From contig JAOUEV010000017.1 in assembly GCA_029858565.1 (NCBI GenBank), positions 1 through 55,543 on the forward strand: DNA of 55,543 bases, read 5' to 3'. Below, piece after piece: positions 27,571 through 35,320 of the stretch. Below the pieces are notes generated by a model that saw only the letters and a program-made list of their open reading frames with translations, had not been told where the DNA came from and searched no databases. The translations under genes were made by a program, and so were the position numbers. Source of the DNA: Nitrospirota bacterium (GTDB lineage: Bacteria > Nitrospirota > UBA9217). Every line of letters starts with the position of its first letter. Within the stretch, counting starts at the first letter, position 1.

Positions 27571-28113
27571 ATGTCGGTCAAATACGCCATGCTCGGTATC
27601 CTTGCAAAAAAGGACCTTCACGGTTATGAACTCAAAAGCAGATTCGACGAGAAGGTCGGCGAATTCTGGAGTCTGAACTACGGACAGATCTATACTACCC
27701 TCGACCGGCTTGAGAAAGAAGACCTCGTCACCCACGACCGGCAGACCCAGGACAGGCGGCCGGACCGGAAGATCTACAGTATCACGCGCAAGGGCAGGAA
27801 AGAGCTCGACGAGTGGCTGACAGCGCCGGTCAATCGCGTCCGAGCGCTCAGGGATGAGTTCTTTGTGAAACTTGTGTTCATGGACAAGGACGATCCCGCC
27901 CCGGTCCTTGACCTGATCGAAAAACAGAAAGCCCTTTATCTCAGGCAAATGAACCGGCTTACCCATCAGAAAGTGGACCTCAAAAAGAAGCCAAACAACC
28001 GTGACGCGCTGATCACGGAGCTTCTTATGGACGCCGGATTGTTCCATGCAGAAGCGGACATCAAGTGGCTGAACCTGTGTGAGGCGAAGATAAAAGCGAA
28101 GTCAAAGAAGTGA
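27571..28113 (+). CDS. PadR-family transcriptional regulator
   Basis: A 180-aa PadR protein. The winged helix-turn-helix is N-terminal (MLGILAKKDLHGYELKSRF, YGQIYTTLDRLEKEDLV, KIYSITRKGRKELDEWL) and a C-terminal PadR helical dimerisation domain (about residues 90-175) follows. Such regulators usually repress an adjacent transporter until a ligand binds. The ABC operon begins 118 bases downstream and is the likely target. Confidence 0.9.
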   Translation: MSVKYAMLGILAKKDLHGYELKSRFDEKVGEFWSLNYGQIYTTLDRLEKEDLVTHDRQTQDRRPDRKIYSITRKGRKELDEWLTAPVNRVRALRDEFFVKLVFMDKDDPAPVLDLIEKQKALYLRQMNRLTHQKVDLKKKPNNRDALITELLMDAGLFHAEADIKWLNLCEAKIKAKSKK

Positions 28114-28231
28114 TCCTTTGGCCATAAAAAAAGACACGTGATGCACCAGGGAAAGCTACGGCTCATTATTGAGATATACCGCAGGTGATTTCTGTGAATT
28201 TTGTGGCTAACTATAGTTTTAGGAGATGATC

Positions 28232-28921
28232 ATGATCCAGCTAAAGAACGCAAGCAAGTCCTATATGCAAGGCGCGCGCGAGGTCCATGCCTTGCGGAAC
28301 GTTTCTCTCAATATCGGGAAAGGCGAATTCCTGTCCGTTATGGGAGCCAGTGGATCGGGCAAAAGCACCCTCCTGAACCTGATCGGGGGACTCGATCAGC
28401 CGAGCGGCGGCGAAATATTCATGGACGGCAAACCGCTGCATGGCATCTCGGACGATGAACTCACGCTCATCCGCAGACGGCGCGTTGGTTTTATTTTCCA
28501 GTTTTTCAACCTGCTGCCGGTCCTGACCGCGGCTGAGAATGTCAGCCTTCCCCTGCTGCTCGAAGGCACCCCTTTCTCGCAAATACAACCGAAGGCCGTC
28601 GATCTGCTGAAAAAGATGGGGCTGGAAGAACGGGTCGATCACCGGCCCGAGCAGCTCTCGGGCGGCGAAATGCAGCGCGTGGCCATTGCCCGTGCCCTCG
28701 TGACAAATCCCGCGGTGCTCCTGGCTGATGAGCCCACGGGCAACCTCGATTCCCACACCAGCGAGGAAATCTTCATGCTTCTTAAATCGCTTCATGAACA
28801 GGGCCAGACCATCGTGATGGTGACCCATGATCCCCGCGCTGCCGCCTACGGCTCCCGCATCGTCACCCTGAAGGACGGCGCCATCTCCGAAGATATCACC
28901 ACCGGAGGACTTGAGGCATGA
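28232..28921 (+). CDS. ABC transporter ATPase of LolD/MacB type
   Basis: A 229-aa ATPase. Walker A is [13 protein letters not shown], the Q-loop is [18 protein letters not shown] (typical of the LolD/MacB/FtsE group), the signature is [15 protein letters not shown] and Walker B is [13 protein letters not shown] use the ATG at 28232, six bases after AGGAG; an ATG two codons earlier overlaps it. A 10-bp palindrome AACTATAGTT (28209-28218) upstream might be a regulator site. The stop overlaps the permease start by four bases. Confidence 0.93.
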   Translation: MIQLKNASKSYMQGAREVHALRNVSLNIGKGEFLSVMGASGSGKSTLLNLIGGLDQPSGGEIFMDGKPLHGISDDELTLIRRRRVGFIFQFFNLLPVLTAAENVSLPLLLEGTPFSQIQPKAVDLLKKMGLEERVDHRPEQLSGGEMQRVAIARALVTNPAVLLADEPTGNLDSHTSEEIFMLLKSLHEQGQTIVMVTHDPRAAAYGSRIVTLKDGAISEDITTGGLEA

Positions 28922-31509
28922 ACATTCTGCAGCTCCTCCGCCATATCAGCGTGAAGCACCTCAGACACCAGAAGGCACGCTCCCTCATGGCCTTGATCGG
29001 CATCGCGCTCGGCGTGGCCGCCATGGTCTCGATCGATATCGTGAACATGAGCGTGCTCCGCTCCTTCGAGGACAACATCAACCGCATTACCGGTCGCGCG
29101 GTGCTGCAGGTCACCGACGCGGAATCGGGATTTCCCGAGGCCATGCTCGATGTAGTGCAGAAGGTCCCGGGTGTGGAGTACGCGGTCCCGGTGATCGAGA
29201 CGAACGGCTGCCTTGCCTGGGGCGACGAGCGCGCCTTCGCGGTCCTGGGCGTGGACGTGCTGCAGGACGGCAATATCCGCGACTACAGCATCACCGACGA
29301 GAGCTCGGACATCCCCGATCCCCTGCTGTTCCTGGCCCGGCCGGACTCTATCCTGCTGACCCGGGAAATGGCCGCACGCGAGCACATCGCGATCGACCAG
29401 CAGATCAAGGTCCAGACCGTGCAGGGCACCAGGACCTTCACGGTGCGCGGACTGCTCGAACCCGACGGACCTGCCAAGGCGCTCGGCGGGGACATCGCGG
29501 TCATGGACCTTTATGCGGCACAGCTGGCATTCGGCAAGGAAGGCAGGATCGACCGCATCGATGTCAGCATCCTCCGCGGAGAGTCCCTCGACACGATGAA
29601 GGAGCGCATCCAGGCCGCCCTGCCCGAAGGGTATAATATCGACACGCCTGCAGGCAGGTCGCGCCAGATGGAGAACCTGATGGGCCGTTTCAGGAAGAGC
29701 ATGGACATGATCGGCTATCTCGCGCTCTTCGTGGGCATGTACCTTATCTATAACACCGTCGCCATCTCCGTGGTCCAGCGCGGCAGGGAGATCGGCATCC
29801 TGCGCGCCCTCGGCGCCACACGGCGGCAGGTCAGCGGACTGTTCCTCGGGGAGACCGTCGTCCTGTCGCTTGCCGCATCGCTTCTCGGCATCGGTCTCGG
29901 CATCATCCTTGCCAAGATCTCGATCACCGCGGTAGCCAGGACCGTCTCATCCATGTACGGCCGTTCATCGATCACGGACCTGACCATCATTCCCCTGCAT
30001 CTGGCGAAGGACATCGCCATCGGAGTAGCCGCCAGCGTCATTGCGGCGTTTTTCCCCTCCCGGTCGAGTTCGCGCATATCTCCCATCTCGGCGATCCGTT
30101 CGACGCCCTATTCGTCGGACGCCCTCCGGCGCCACCGCGGCCTGACAATCGCGTCTCTTGCGTTCATCGGCATAGCCGGCGCGATCCTGCTCGTGTACAA
30201 GACCGCGGCGCATGCCTCTCCCCTGAGGAGTTCGTCCATGACCATCGCGGCCATGCTCTCGCTCTTGCTCGGCATCTCGCTCTCCACGCCCCTGTTCCTG
30301 CGCCGGTTCATCAGCATGTTCCACCGGCTGTTCGCCGGAAGGCTCGGCGCAGGAGGCAGGCTCGCGGGCCTGAACCTGGAAAAGAACCTGACCAGGAACG
30401 CCGTTGCCGTGGCAGCGGTCTTCTTCAGCATCTCCCTGTCCGTGAGTTCGTCAAGCCTGCTCTTCAGCGTTCAGAAAGGGCTCATGGACTATATCGACGA
30501 TGTGGAGCGAAGCGACGTTCTGATCACCTCGGGCCATCCATTGGCCTCGGCAGGCGCCCAGACCATCCCCATGCCGCTCGAGATGGCGCTGGAAATAGAG
30601 GCCATCCCCGGCGTGGATGCGGCCGACCCTTTCCGCAAGCTCTTCATCACGATCTCGGGTAGACGCGTACTGCTGGAAGCGATCGATATCCCCCGGTGGC
30701 TGAAGCGCAACACCGTCAAGGTCGTGAAAGGCATGCAAGGCGATGTGGGCACGATGATGCCCGGCAAGGACGTGATTTCCGTGAGCGAATCCGTGGCCAG
30801 CCGCTACGGTTTGAAACCCGGGGACCATTTCACCCTTCCGACACCCCAGGGCCCGGTGCGGTTCCTCGTGATCTCGGTGGTCGTCAGCTTCGCCTCCGAT
30901 TCCGGCGTGATCTTCATCGATTACCAGACCTTTCGCCGCATCTGGCAGGACCACAATGCAGACATGTTCTCGGTCTACGTAAGGCCGGGCAATGATGTCA
31001 TAGACGTGCGCGACGCCATCCGGGAGCTGTACAAGGACAAGCGCAAGATGTTCGTTCTCGATTCCCGGGAGTTCCGTGCCGAGATCAAGAAGCTTCTGGA
31101 CCAGTCCTTTGAGATGAACAACGCCGTGAACCTGCTCACCCTGGCCATCGCCGGCTTCGGGATCATCATCACGCTTCTGGCATCGGTCTTCGAACGCACC
31201 CGGGAGATCGGCATCCTGCGCTCCATCGGAATGAAACGAGGCCAGGTCTCCGGCCTGGTGCTGATCGAATCAGCCCTCCTGGGATTGGCCGGCGGGCTCC
31301 TGGGGACCTTTGCAGGCGTCCTGACCGGCTGGATCAACCTCGAAGGGTTCTTCCGTCTCGATTTCGGCGACAGCATCTCCTACCAGGTTCATTACCTGTC
31401 GATCTGCTGGGCGCTGCTGCTCGCCGTCGGGCTCGCGGTCCTGGCGGGTCTGTATCCCGCGCGCCGCGCCGCAAAGACCAATATCACGGAGGCCTTAAGC
31501 TATGAATAG
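28918..31509 (+). CDS. Large FtsX-type ABC permease (MacB-like, duplicated)
   Basis: An 863-aa inner-membrane permease with two FtsX modules. The first has an N-terminal helix (MALIGIALGVAAMVSIDIV), a periplasmic domain and three helices with the typical REIGILRALGATRRQVSGLFLGE. The second repeats this order and ends with FERTREIGILRSIGMKRGQVSGLVLIE and GLYPARRAAKTNITEAL. The double form resembles mechanotransmission-type ABC systems that move lipids or lipoproteins rather than import solutes. It works with the upstream ATPase; the substrate is not shown. Confidence 0.9.
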   Translation: MNILQLLRHISVKHLRHQKARSLMALIGIALGVAAMVSIDIVNMSVLRSFEDNINRITGRAVLQVTDAESGFPEAMLDVVQKVPGVEYAVPVIETNGCLAWGDERAFAVLGVDVLQDGNIRDYSITDESSDIPDPLLFLARPDSILLTREMAAREHIAIDQQIKVQTVQGTRTFTVRGLLEPDGPAKALGGDIAVMDLYAAQLAFGKEGRIDRIDVSILRGESLDTMKERIQAALPEGYNIDTPAGRSRQMENLMGRFRKSMDMIGYLALFVGMYLIYNTVAISVVQRGREIGILRALGATRRQVSGLFLGETVVLSLAASLLGIGLGIILAKISITAVARTVSSMYGRSSITDLTIIPLHLAKDIAIGVAASVIAAFFPSRSSSRISPISAIRSTPYSSDALRRHRGLTIASLAFIGIAGAILLVYKTAAHASPLRSSSMTIAAMLSLLLGISLSTPLFLRRFISMFHRLFAGRLGAGGRLAGLNLEKNLTRNAVAVAAVFFSISLSVSSSSLLFSVQKGLMDYIDDVERSDVLITSGHPLASAGAQTIPMPLEMALEIEAIPGVDAADPFRKLFITISGRRVLLEAIDIPRWLKRNTVKVVKGMQGDVGTMMPGKDVISVSESVASRYGLKPGDHFTLPTPQGPVRFLVISVVVSFASDSGVIFIDYQTFRRIWQDHNADMFSVYVRPGNDVIDVRDAIRELYKDKRKMFVLDSREFRAEIKKLLDQSFEMNNAVNLLTLAIAGFGIIITLLASVFERTREIGILRSIGMKRGQVSGLVLIESALLGLAGGLLGTFAGVLTGWINLEGFFRLDFGDSISYQVHYLSICWALLLAVGLAVLAGLYPARRAAKTNITEALSYE

Positions 31510-32368
31510 CTTACCAGTGCAAAGTGCGAAGTGCGGAATGCGGAATGGACGGCAACTGCGGAATGCACCACAGCCTCGCTCGACAAGCGCCGCCCTTGTC
31601 TTTCTCCGTGTCCTCTGTGTCTCCGTGGTCATATCCGTATTTTCTTCACCCGCTTTTGCCATAAGCGGGAGGGACATTTTCGAGAAGGTCCATGAGGTGA
31701 GCGTCAAAGGGCTCGACCACGAGATCTCCATGACCATGGTGCTCTTCGACAAGAACGGCGGCAAGCGTACCCGTACGCTCACGTCCTACAGCAAGAACGC
31801 CGCGCCTGAAGCCTACAAGGCGCTTGCGGTGTTCAAGACCCCGCCGGACCTGAAGAACGTCGGATTCCTGGTCCATGCCCGCACCTTTTCCAATCGGGAC
31901 CTCTGGGCCTACTTCCCTGAGTTCAAACGCGTGCGGCGCATCGCCAATACCTCACAGGACGATTCCTTTTTCGGTTCCGACCTTTCCTATGACGACTTCA
32001 CCGGCCCCGCGAACCTCGACGATTTCAAATTCTCCCTGGAGCGTGAAGAGGTCGTTGACGGCAAACCATGCTACGTCGTGGAAGTAACACCGAAGACCCG
32101 CCGAAAATACACCAGATATCTCGCCTGGGTGGCAAAGGACCTGTGGGTCCAGGTGAAGATCGAGTATTATCAGGACAGGGACATCTACCGTTCGGGGACG
32201 TTCAAGAATGTCAGGTTGATCAACGGGATCCCTACGCCGTTCCGCAGTGAGATGGAGAACCGTAAAACGAACCACCGCACCGAACTGACGATCGACAACA
32301 TCAGGTACAATACGCAGTTCAGCGACGATCTTTTCACCCAGCGGTCGCTGGAGCGGGCGGGGAAATGA
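31502..32368 (+). CDS. LolA-like outer membrane lipoprotein-sorting protein
   Basis: A 288-aa exported protein. After an unusual polar stretch a signal sequence is seen (LVFLRVLCVSVVISVFSSPAFA), then a LolA/LppX-like half-barrel domain (TMVLFDKNGGKRTRTLTSY, LWAYFPEFKRVRRIANTSQ, SFFGSDLSYDDF, YVVEVTPKTRRKYTRYLAW). Such proteins carry lipids or lipoproteins across the periplasm. The ATG at 31502 overlaps the permease stop by eight bases; codons 5-25 and the signal region are made of repeat-like DNA, so an internal start (MRNGRQLRN) is possible. Works with the ABC permease and the barrel encoded next. Confidence 0.85.
   Translation: MNSLPVQSAKCGMRNGRQLRNAPQPRSTSAALVFLRVLCVSVVISVFSSPAFAISGRDIFEKVHEVSVKGLDHEISMTMVLFDKNGGKRTRTLTSYSKNAAPEAYKALAVFKTPPDLKNVGFLVHARTFSNRDLWAYFPEFKRVRRIANTSQDDSFFGSDLSYDDFTGPANLDDFKFSLEREEVVDGKPCYVVEVTPKTRRKYTRYLAWVAKDLWVQVKIEYYQDRDIYRSGTFKNVRLINGIPTPFRSEMENRKTNHRTELTIDNIRYNTQFSDDLFTQRSLERAGK
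31517..31635. repeat. Heptamer repeat and CTCTGTGTCTCCGTGG-type repeat inside the LolA-like gene start
   Basis: GTGCAAA, GTGCGAA, GTGCGGA and ATGCGGA (31517-31544) are the reverse-strand form of the heptamer repeats elsewhere. Further on, CTCCGTGTCCTCTGTGTCTC (from about 31603) is a TCTGTG/TCCGTG-type tandem. Both lie within the reading frame. Confidence 0.6.
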
Positions 32369-32403
32369 TCCGATCAGGGACCGTGGATGACGGAACGAGG
32401 ATC

Positions 32404-33777
32404 ATGAAGAGCTTCGCCTGCTATGTTTTCATGGTTCTATCCAGTATTGTCGCATGCGCACCGATAATCTATGCAGACGATCTTCTCTCCATGTCAGGAA
32501 GGCTTGATCTTCGCAGCGTACATGCCCTCCAGGATGATAGTGTGCCAGAACACCCTTCCCTGGATGGCAGGATCAAGGTCAGCGCAGAAGGCACCTCATG
32601 GAGATTCCACTCCTGGATCGAGGGCGGATGGGACGGGAGCGTCAAAGGTCCTGATCACGAGCATGGAAGGATCATGAACTTCGCTGACCTGTACCAGCGG
32701 TCCACACCGTATCTGGAGTTCAAGGAACTCTGCCTGTCCTATTCGACGCAGGCACTTGATCTACGGGCAGGGATCCAGCGTTTTGCCTGGGGCCGGATCG
32801 ATGAATATCCATCGAACGATCTCCTGAATCCCTGGGACTATACGCGCTTCCCCCGCAAGCCGCTTGAGGACAGGAAAATAGGAGTTCCTTCGCTTTCCGC
32901 CAGCATCAATAACGGGGACTGGACCGTGGAAACGGTCTGGGTCCCGGTTTTCGTGCCTTACCGCCTTCCCCTGCCTGATGAACGCTGGTCCGGGACCTCC
33001 ATTGCAGCAACTATGGCCCAGATCCCCAATGCCGAGATCACGGTCCAGGAACCTGATCTGCCTGACCGGACCTTCAAGAACAGTACGATCGGCATGCGCA
33101 TGAAATATCTCGGTACGATGGAATGGTCGTTCAACCTCTTTCATGGCTATGATCCCAAACCCGTGTTTAAAACCACATCCCTAGCGATCGTACCGATAGG
33201 TAGTTCGATCGTTATCGACCCCGGGTATGTTCCGGATTTCCATCGCATGGCCACCGCCGGCTTCGATGCCTCCTTCGTGACCGGCGGCTGGAGCCTGCGG
33301 GCGGAAGCATCCTACGCCTTTCACCGGTATGTGAATATCAGACATGAGCTTTGGGGATATCCAACAAATCCCGGTCCCGGAGTTTATCCGCTCGATCCGG
33401 CGGAAGAAATACATGACAGCATTGATTACGGGATAGGAGCGGATTACCGGCTGTTCGAGGACGGTCACCTGACCGTGCAGGGTCAGCAGACCATGACGCT
33501 GGGAAATGTAGATGATTTATATGAACGGAAGATCGAGTCGATACTGTGGGCGAACTTGAAAACGACCTTCATGAACCAGAAGATCGAAACAAATATGAGC
33601 GCCGCGTTCAATCCCGAGCACAATGATCGCATGATAAAGATCAACGGGTGGTATGTTGTTTCAGATGCGTGGAAGGCCGGGGCAACCTGGATAGCATTCA
33701 CAGGACCGGAACAGTCGTTTTTTGGAAGGTACGCAAGAAACGACCGGATAGAGGCTGAAGTTCGGTATTTCTGGTAA
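32404..33777 (+). CDS. Outer-membrane beta-barrel protein (DUF1302-like)
   Basis: A 457-aa exported protein. The signal peptide is MKSFACYVFMVLSSIVACAP...YA and the rest has alternating beta-strand character ending in aromatic F-W (EAEVRYFW), the usual C-terminal strand of an outer-membrane barrel. The segment DLRAGIQRFAWGRIDEYPSNDLLNPWDY resembles DUF1302-family barrels. The ATG at 32404 has GAGG upstream and starts the signal peptide; an ATG at 32365 overlaps the previous stop. These barrels often occur with LolA-like proteins and a transporter, as here, which suggests one envelope-spanning lipid export system. Confidence 0.78.
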   Translation: MKSFACYVFMVLSSIVACAPIIYADDLLSMSGRLDLRSVHALQDDSVPEHPSLDGRIKVSAEGTSWRFHSWIEGGWDGSVKGPDHEHGRIMNFADLYQRSTPYLEFKELCLSYSTQALDLRAGIQRFAWGRIDEYPSNDLLNPWDYTRFPRKPLEDRKIGVPSLSASINNGDWTVETVWVPVFVPYRLPLPDERWSGTSIAATMAQIPNAEITVQEPDLPDRTFKNSTIGMRMKYLGTMEWSFNLFHGYDPKPVFKTTSLAIVPIGSSIVIDPGYVPDFHRMATAGFDASFVTGGWSLRAEASYAFHRYVNIRHELWGYPTNPGPGVYPLDPAEEIHDSIDYGIGADYRLFEDGHLTVQGQQTMTLGNVDDLYERKIESILWANLKTTFMNQKIETNMSAAFNPEHNDRMIKINGWYVVSDAWKAGATWIAFTGPEQSFFGRYARNDRIEAEVRYFW

Positions 33778-33827
33778 AGCGTAGCCAGAGATATTAGGCC
33801 ACTTTTGATCTGAAGTGATAATTCCTT

Positions 33828-34226
33828 TTACCTGCGGGCCATCCTGCGGCGCATCCACAACCATAGCAATAGCAGCGCAAGGAGACCTCCGGGAAGTGCT
33901 GGCAAGCAGGGCTCTTCCTCAGGGATCGCCGGCGACACGATCGGGCGGGAAATTGCTGATGCCACCTGCGTGACCGTGGCTTCGGACACAGGTTCTGCAA
34001 CGGGCTCGGCAGCAGCTTTCCCAGGGACTTTCCTGAGCCTTTTCTTTCCCTGGACCCTGACCGGTCGTCCCTCTTTGTCATGGAGGTGGTATTCACCGTA
34101 GTACAGGTCCCACTCCGCGCACTCCTTCAGGCAACGGTGGCCTCCCTGGTAGTCGGTCTTTCCCGGATGAGCATGGGTCTCAGGCGGGAAAAGCAGAATG
34201 GTCAGGAACAATATCAGGATCAGCAT
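33828..34226 (-). CDS. YHYH-domain secreted protein with C-terminal membrane anchor
   Basis: A 132-aa protein. A signal sequence (MLILILFLTILLFPPETHA) is followed by the YHYH-type motif HPGKTDYQGGHRCLKEC...YYGEYHLHD, a proline/alanine-rich spacer and a C-terminal tripartite tail: PALPGG, the helix LLALLLLWLW and MRRRMARR. The tail looks like an anchoring or sorting signal. Function is unknown. The ATG at 34226 is preceded by a promoter, not by a ribosome site; the frame itself is open to a TTG that forms part of the -35 box. Confidence 0.65.
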   Translation of the reverse strand: MLILILFLTILLFPPETHAHPGKTDYQGGHRCLKECAEWDLYYGEYHLHDKEGRPVRVQGKKRLRKVPGKAAAEPVAEPVSEATVTQVASAISRPIVSPAIPEEEPCLPALPGGLLALLLLWLWMRRRMARR

Positions 34227-34233
34227 GGGTGGG

Positions 34234-34262
34234 AGTGTACAGGAAGACCCCCTACCTGTCAA
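34234..34262 (-). promoter_or_regulatory. Promoter of the YHYH gene, leaderless arrangement
   Basis: On the minus strand TTGACA (34262-34257), 17 bases, TACACT (34239-34234). The ATG follows after 7 bases, so transcription should begin at the start codon. Confidence 0.6.
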
Positions 34263-34290
34263 TATGACCTGTAAAATACGCTTTTTTTAT

Positions 34291-34319
34291 TTGACAACCC
34301 CTGCCCCCGATGTTACATT
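34291..34319 (+). promoter_or_regulatory. Sigma70 promoter of tRNA-Ala
   Basis: TTGACA (34291-34296), 17 bases, TACATT (34314-34319), 26 bases before the mature tRNA 5' end. Confidence 0.7.
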
Positions 34320-34345
34320 ACCCCTCGCCGTTGCAGATAAAATGT

Positions 34346-34421
34346 GGGGCTGTAGCTCAGCTGGGAGAGCACAAGGCTGGCAGTCTTGGGGTCAGGGGTT
34401 CGATCCCCCTCAGCTCCACCA
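34346..34421 (+). tRNA. tRNA-Ala(GGC)
   Basis: A full 76-base cloverleaf with encoded CCA. The acceptor stem is GGGGCTG/CAGCTCC (one G-U), the D stem GCTC/GAGC, the anticodon stem CAAGG/TCTTG with loop CTGGCAG (anticodon GGC, decoding GCC), and the T arm AGGGG-TTCGATC-CCCCT. It is the intact attachment gene for the island to its right; its 3' half is repeated at 34586, 52587 and 54347. Confidence 0.95.
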
Positions 34422-34495
34422 AAAACAACAAATGGGTTGGCGTAAGCCAGCCCTTTTTTGTTTTTGATCAAGTGGGGATCGAACGAGAGGGTCTG
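34377..34495 (+). repeat. Attachment-site repeat, copy A (intact tRNA 3' half plus terminator)
   Basis: From the anticodon loop (CTGGCAG) through the CCA end and terminator to GAGAGGGTCTG, 119 bases match copy C at 52587-52705 with only a few changes. This is the left end of the first 18.2-kb element. Confidence 0.85.
34434..34465 (+). terminator. Terminator of tRNA-Ala
   Basis: GGGTTGGC-GTAA-GCCAGCCC (one G-T pair) followed by TTTTTTGTTTTT. It is copied with the attachment repeats at 34618 and 52653. Confidence 0.88.
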
Positions 34496-34585
34496 GGAGA
34501 GAAACTCTCCCAGGCTTCGGGGGTAACAGGCCGGATTCATCGGCCGCCATAGGGGGCTGGCCCCCTGTGGAAGCGAAGCGCGTAA
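34474..34585. mobile_element. Multi-hairpin miniature element between attachment copies A and B
   Basis: GGGGATCGAAC (34474-34484) is a perfect reverse copy of the T-arm string GTTCGATCCCC (34399-34409). Then come three hairpins: CTGGGAGAG/CTCTCCCAG (34493-34513), GGCCG/CGGCC (34529-34545) and AGGGGGC/GCCCCCT (34551-34566), ending in GAAGCGAAGCG. Copy B resumes the tRNA exactly within the T loop. A related unit splits copy D near 54373-54473. Non-coding. Confidence 0.55.
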
Positions 34586-34668
34586 GATCCCCCTCAGCTC
34601 CACCAAAAACAACAAATGGGTTGGCGTAAGCCAGCCCTTTTTTGTTTTTGAGCAAGTGGGGATCGAAC
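34586..34668 (+). repeat. Attachment-site repeat, copy B (tRNA 3' end from the T loop)
   Basis: 83 bases from GATCCCCCTCAGCTCCACCA through the terminator to GGGGATCGAAC match copy A (34402-34484) with one difference, offset by exactly 184 bases. It lacks the 5' part of a tRNA and is not a second tRNA gene. Confidence 0.85.
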
Positions 34669-34690
34669 CAAAGGGTTATGGGGAAAGATT

Positions 34691-35065
34691 CTATCGCTTC
34701 TTCACATATTTCACGCCTTCAACATCTTTCAAGTCACTGTCCTGTGTCCAGATAACCGCGTCATGAATTCTGGCGGTTGCCACAATCACTGCATCCGCCA
34801 TAGGTAATTTTGTTTCATAGCCAATCTTCGCGGCAGTAACGGCGGTCCCGCTATCAAGGTCAATCACCTGTCCCTGCTGCATCAAAGCAACAGCCTGCAA
34901 TGCCGCATCCTCGCCTCTCTGCTGCAAAATCCGCTTGAATACCTCCAGAATGCAGAGCGTCGGGACAAGCAGATCATCGACGTCTTCAATGGCAGGAGCG
35001 AAGAAACCCGCATTCGGTCCATCGGCAAGATATTCGAGCCATCCACAGGAATCGACGAGGTTCAT
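34691..35065 (-). CDS. VapC-like PIN-domain toxin
   Basis: A 124-aa PIN-domain ribonuclease. Acidic residues of the active site are visible: D5 (NLVDSCGWLEYL), E41 region (CILEVFKR), D90 region (PMADAVIVATA) and D108 region (IWTQDSDLKDV). Its start overlaps the antitoxin stop by four bases. It probably cleaves RNA when released from the AbrB-type partner. It sits at the left edge of the island, where such pairs stabilise mobile DNA. Confidence 0.88.
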   Translation of the reverse strand: MNLVDSCGWLEYLADGPNAGFFAPAIEDVDDLLVPTLCILEVFKRILQQRGEDAALQAVALMQQGQVIDLDSGTAVTAAKIGYETKLPMADAVIVATARIHDAVIWTQDSDLKDVEGVKYVKKR

Positions 35066-35268
35066 ACGCGGTCTTTCTCCCTGTTCACCGTGGTATCAAT
35101 CCCCTTCAGAAATCCGCGCATGGACTTCACTTTTTTCACCGGCACGAGCTCGATCCGGTTTGCGTAATTGATGACCTGCATCTTCTCTCCCGGCTTGATG
35201 CTCAGAGTCTCCCGAACATCACGCGGGATTACAACCTGGTACTTCGGGGAAACAGTGACGGTTTTCAT
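35062..35268 (-). CDS. AbrB/MazE-type antitoxin
   Basis: A 68-aa swapped-hairpin DNA-binding protein: MKTVTVSPKYQVVIPRDVRE followed by IKPGEKMQVINYANRIELVPV. It neutralises the adjacent PIN toxin and likely represses the pair. GGAGG five bases before the ATG at 35268 supports this start over the frame's ATG at 35280. Confidence 0.9.
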   Translation of the reverse strand: MKTVTVSPKYQVVIPRDVRETLSIKPGEKMQVINYANRIELVPVKKVKSMRGFLKGIDTTVNREKDRV

Positions 35269-35320
35269 GGCGACCTCCATCGATAGTCTATGCGTAATAC
35301 TATATCATCATCGATGCCCC

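Noticed and set aside
28911-29636. 241-codon frame overlapping the FtsX permease start
   Set aside because: Shifted reading of the permease, extremely Arg/Gly-rich.
34313-34655. Minus-strand frames giving ...FGGAEGDRTPDPKTAS-type peptides across the tRNA
   Set aside because: They are antisense readings of the tRNA-Ala gene and its copies; the same false peptides recur at 52436-52681 and 54163-54678.
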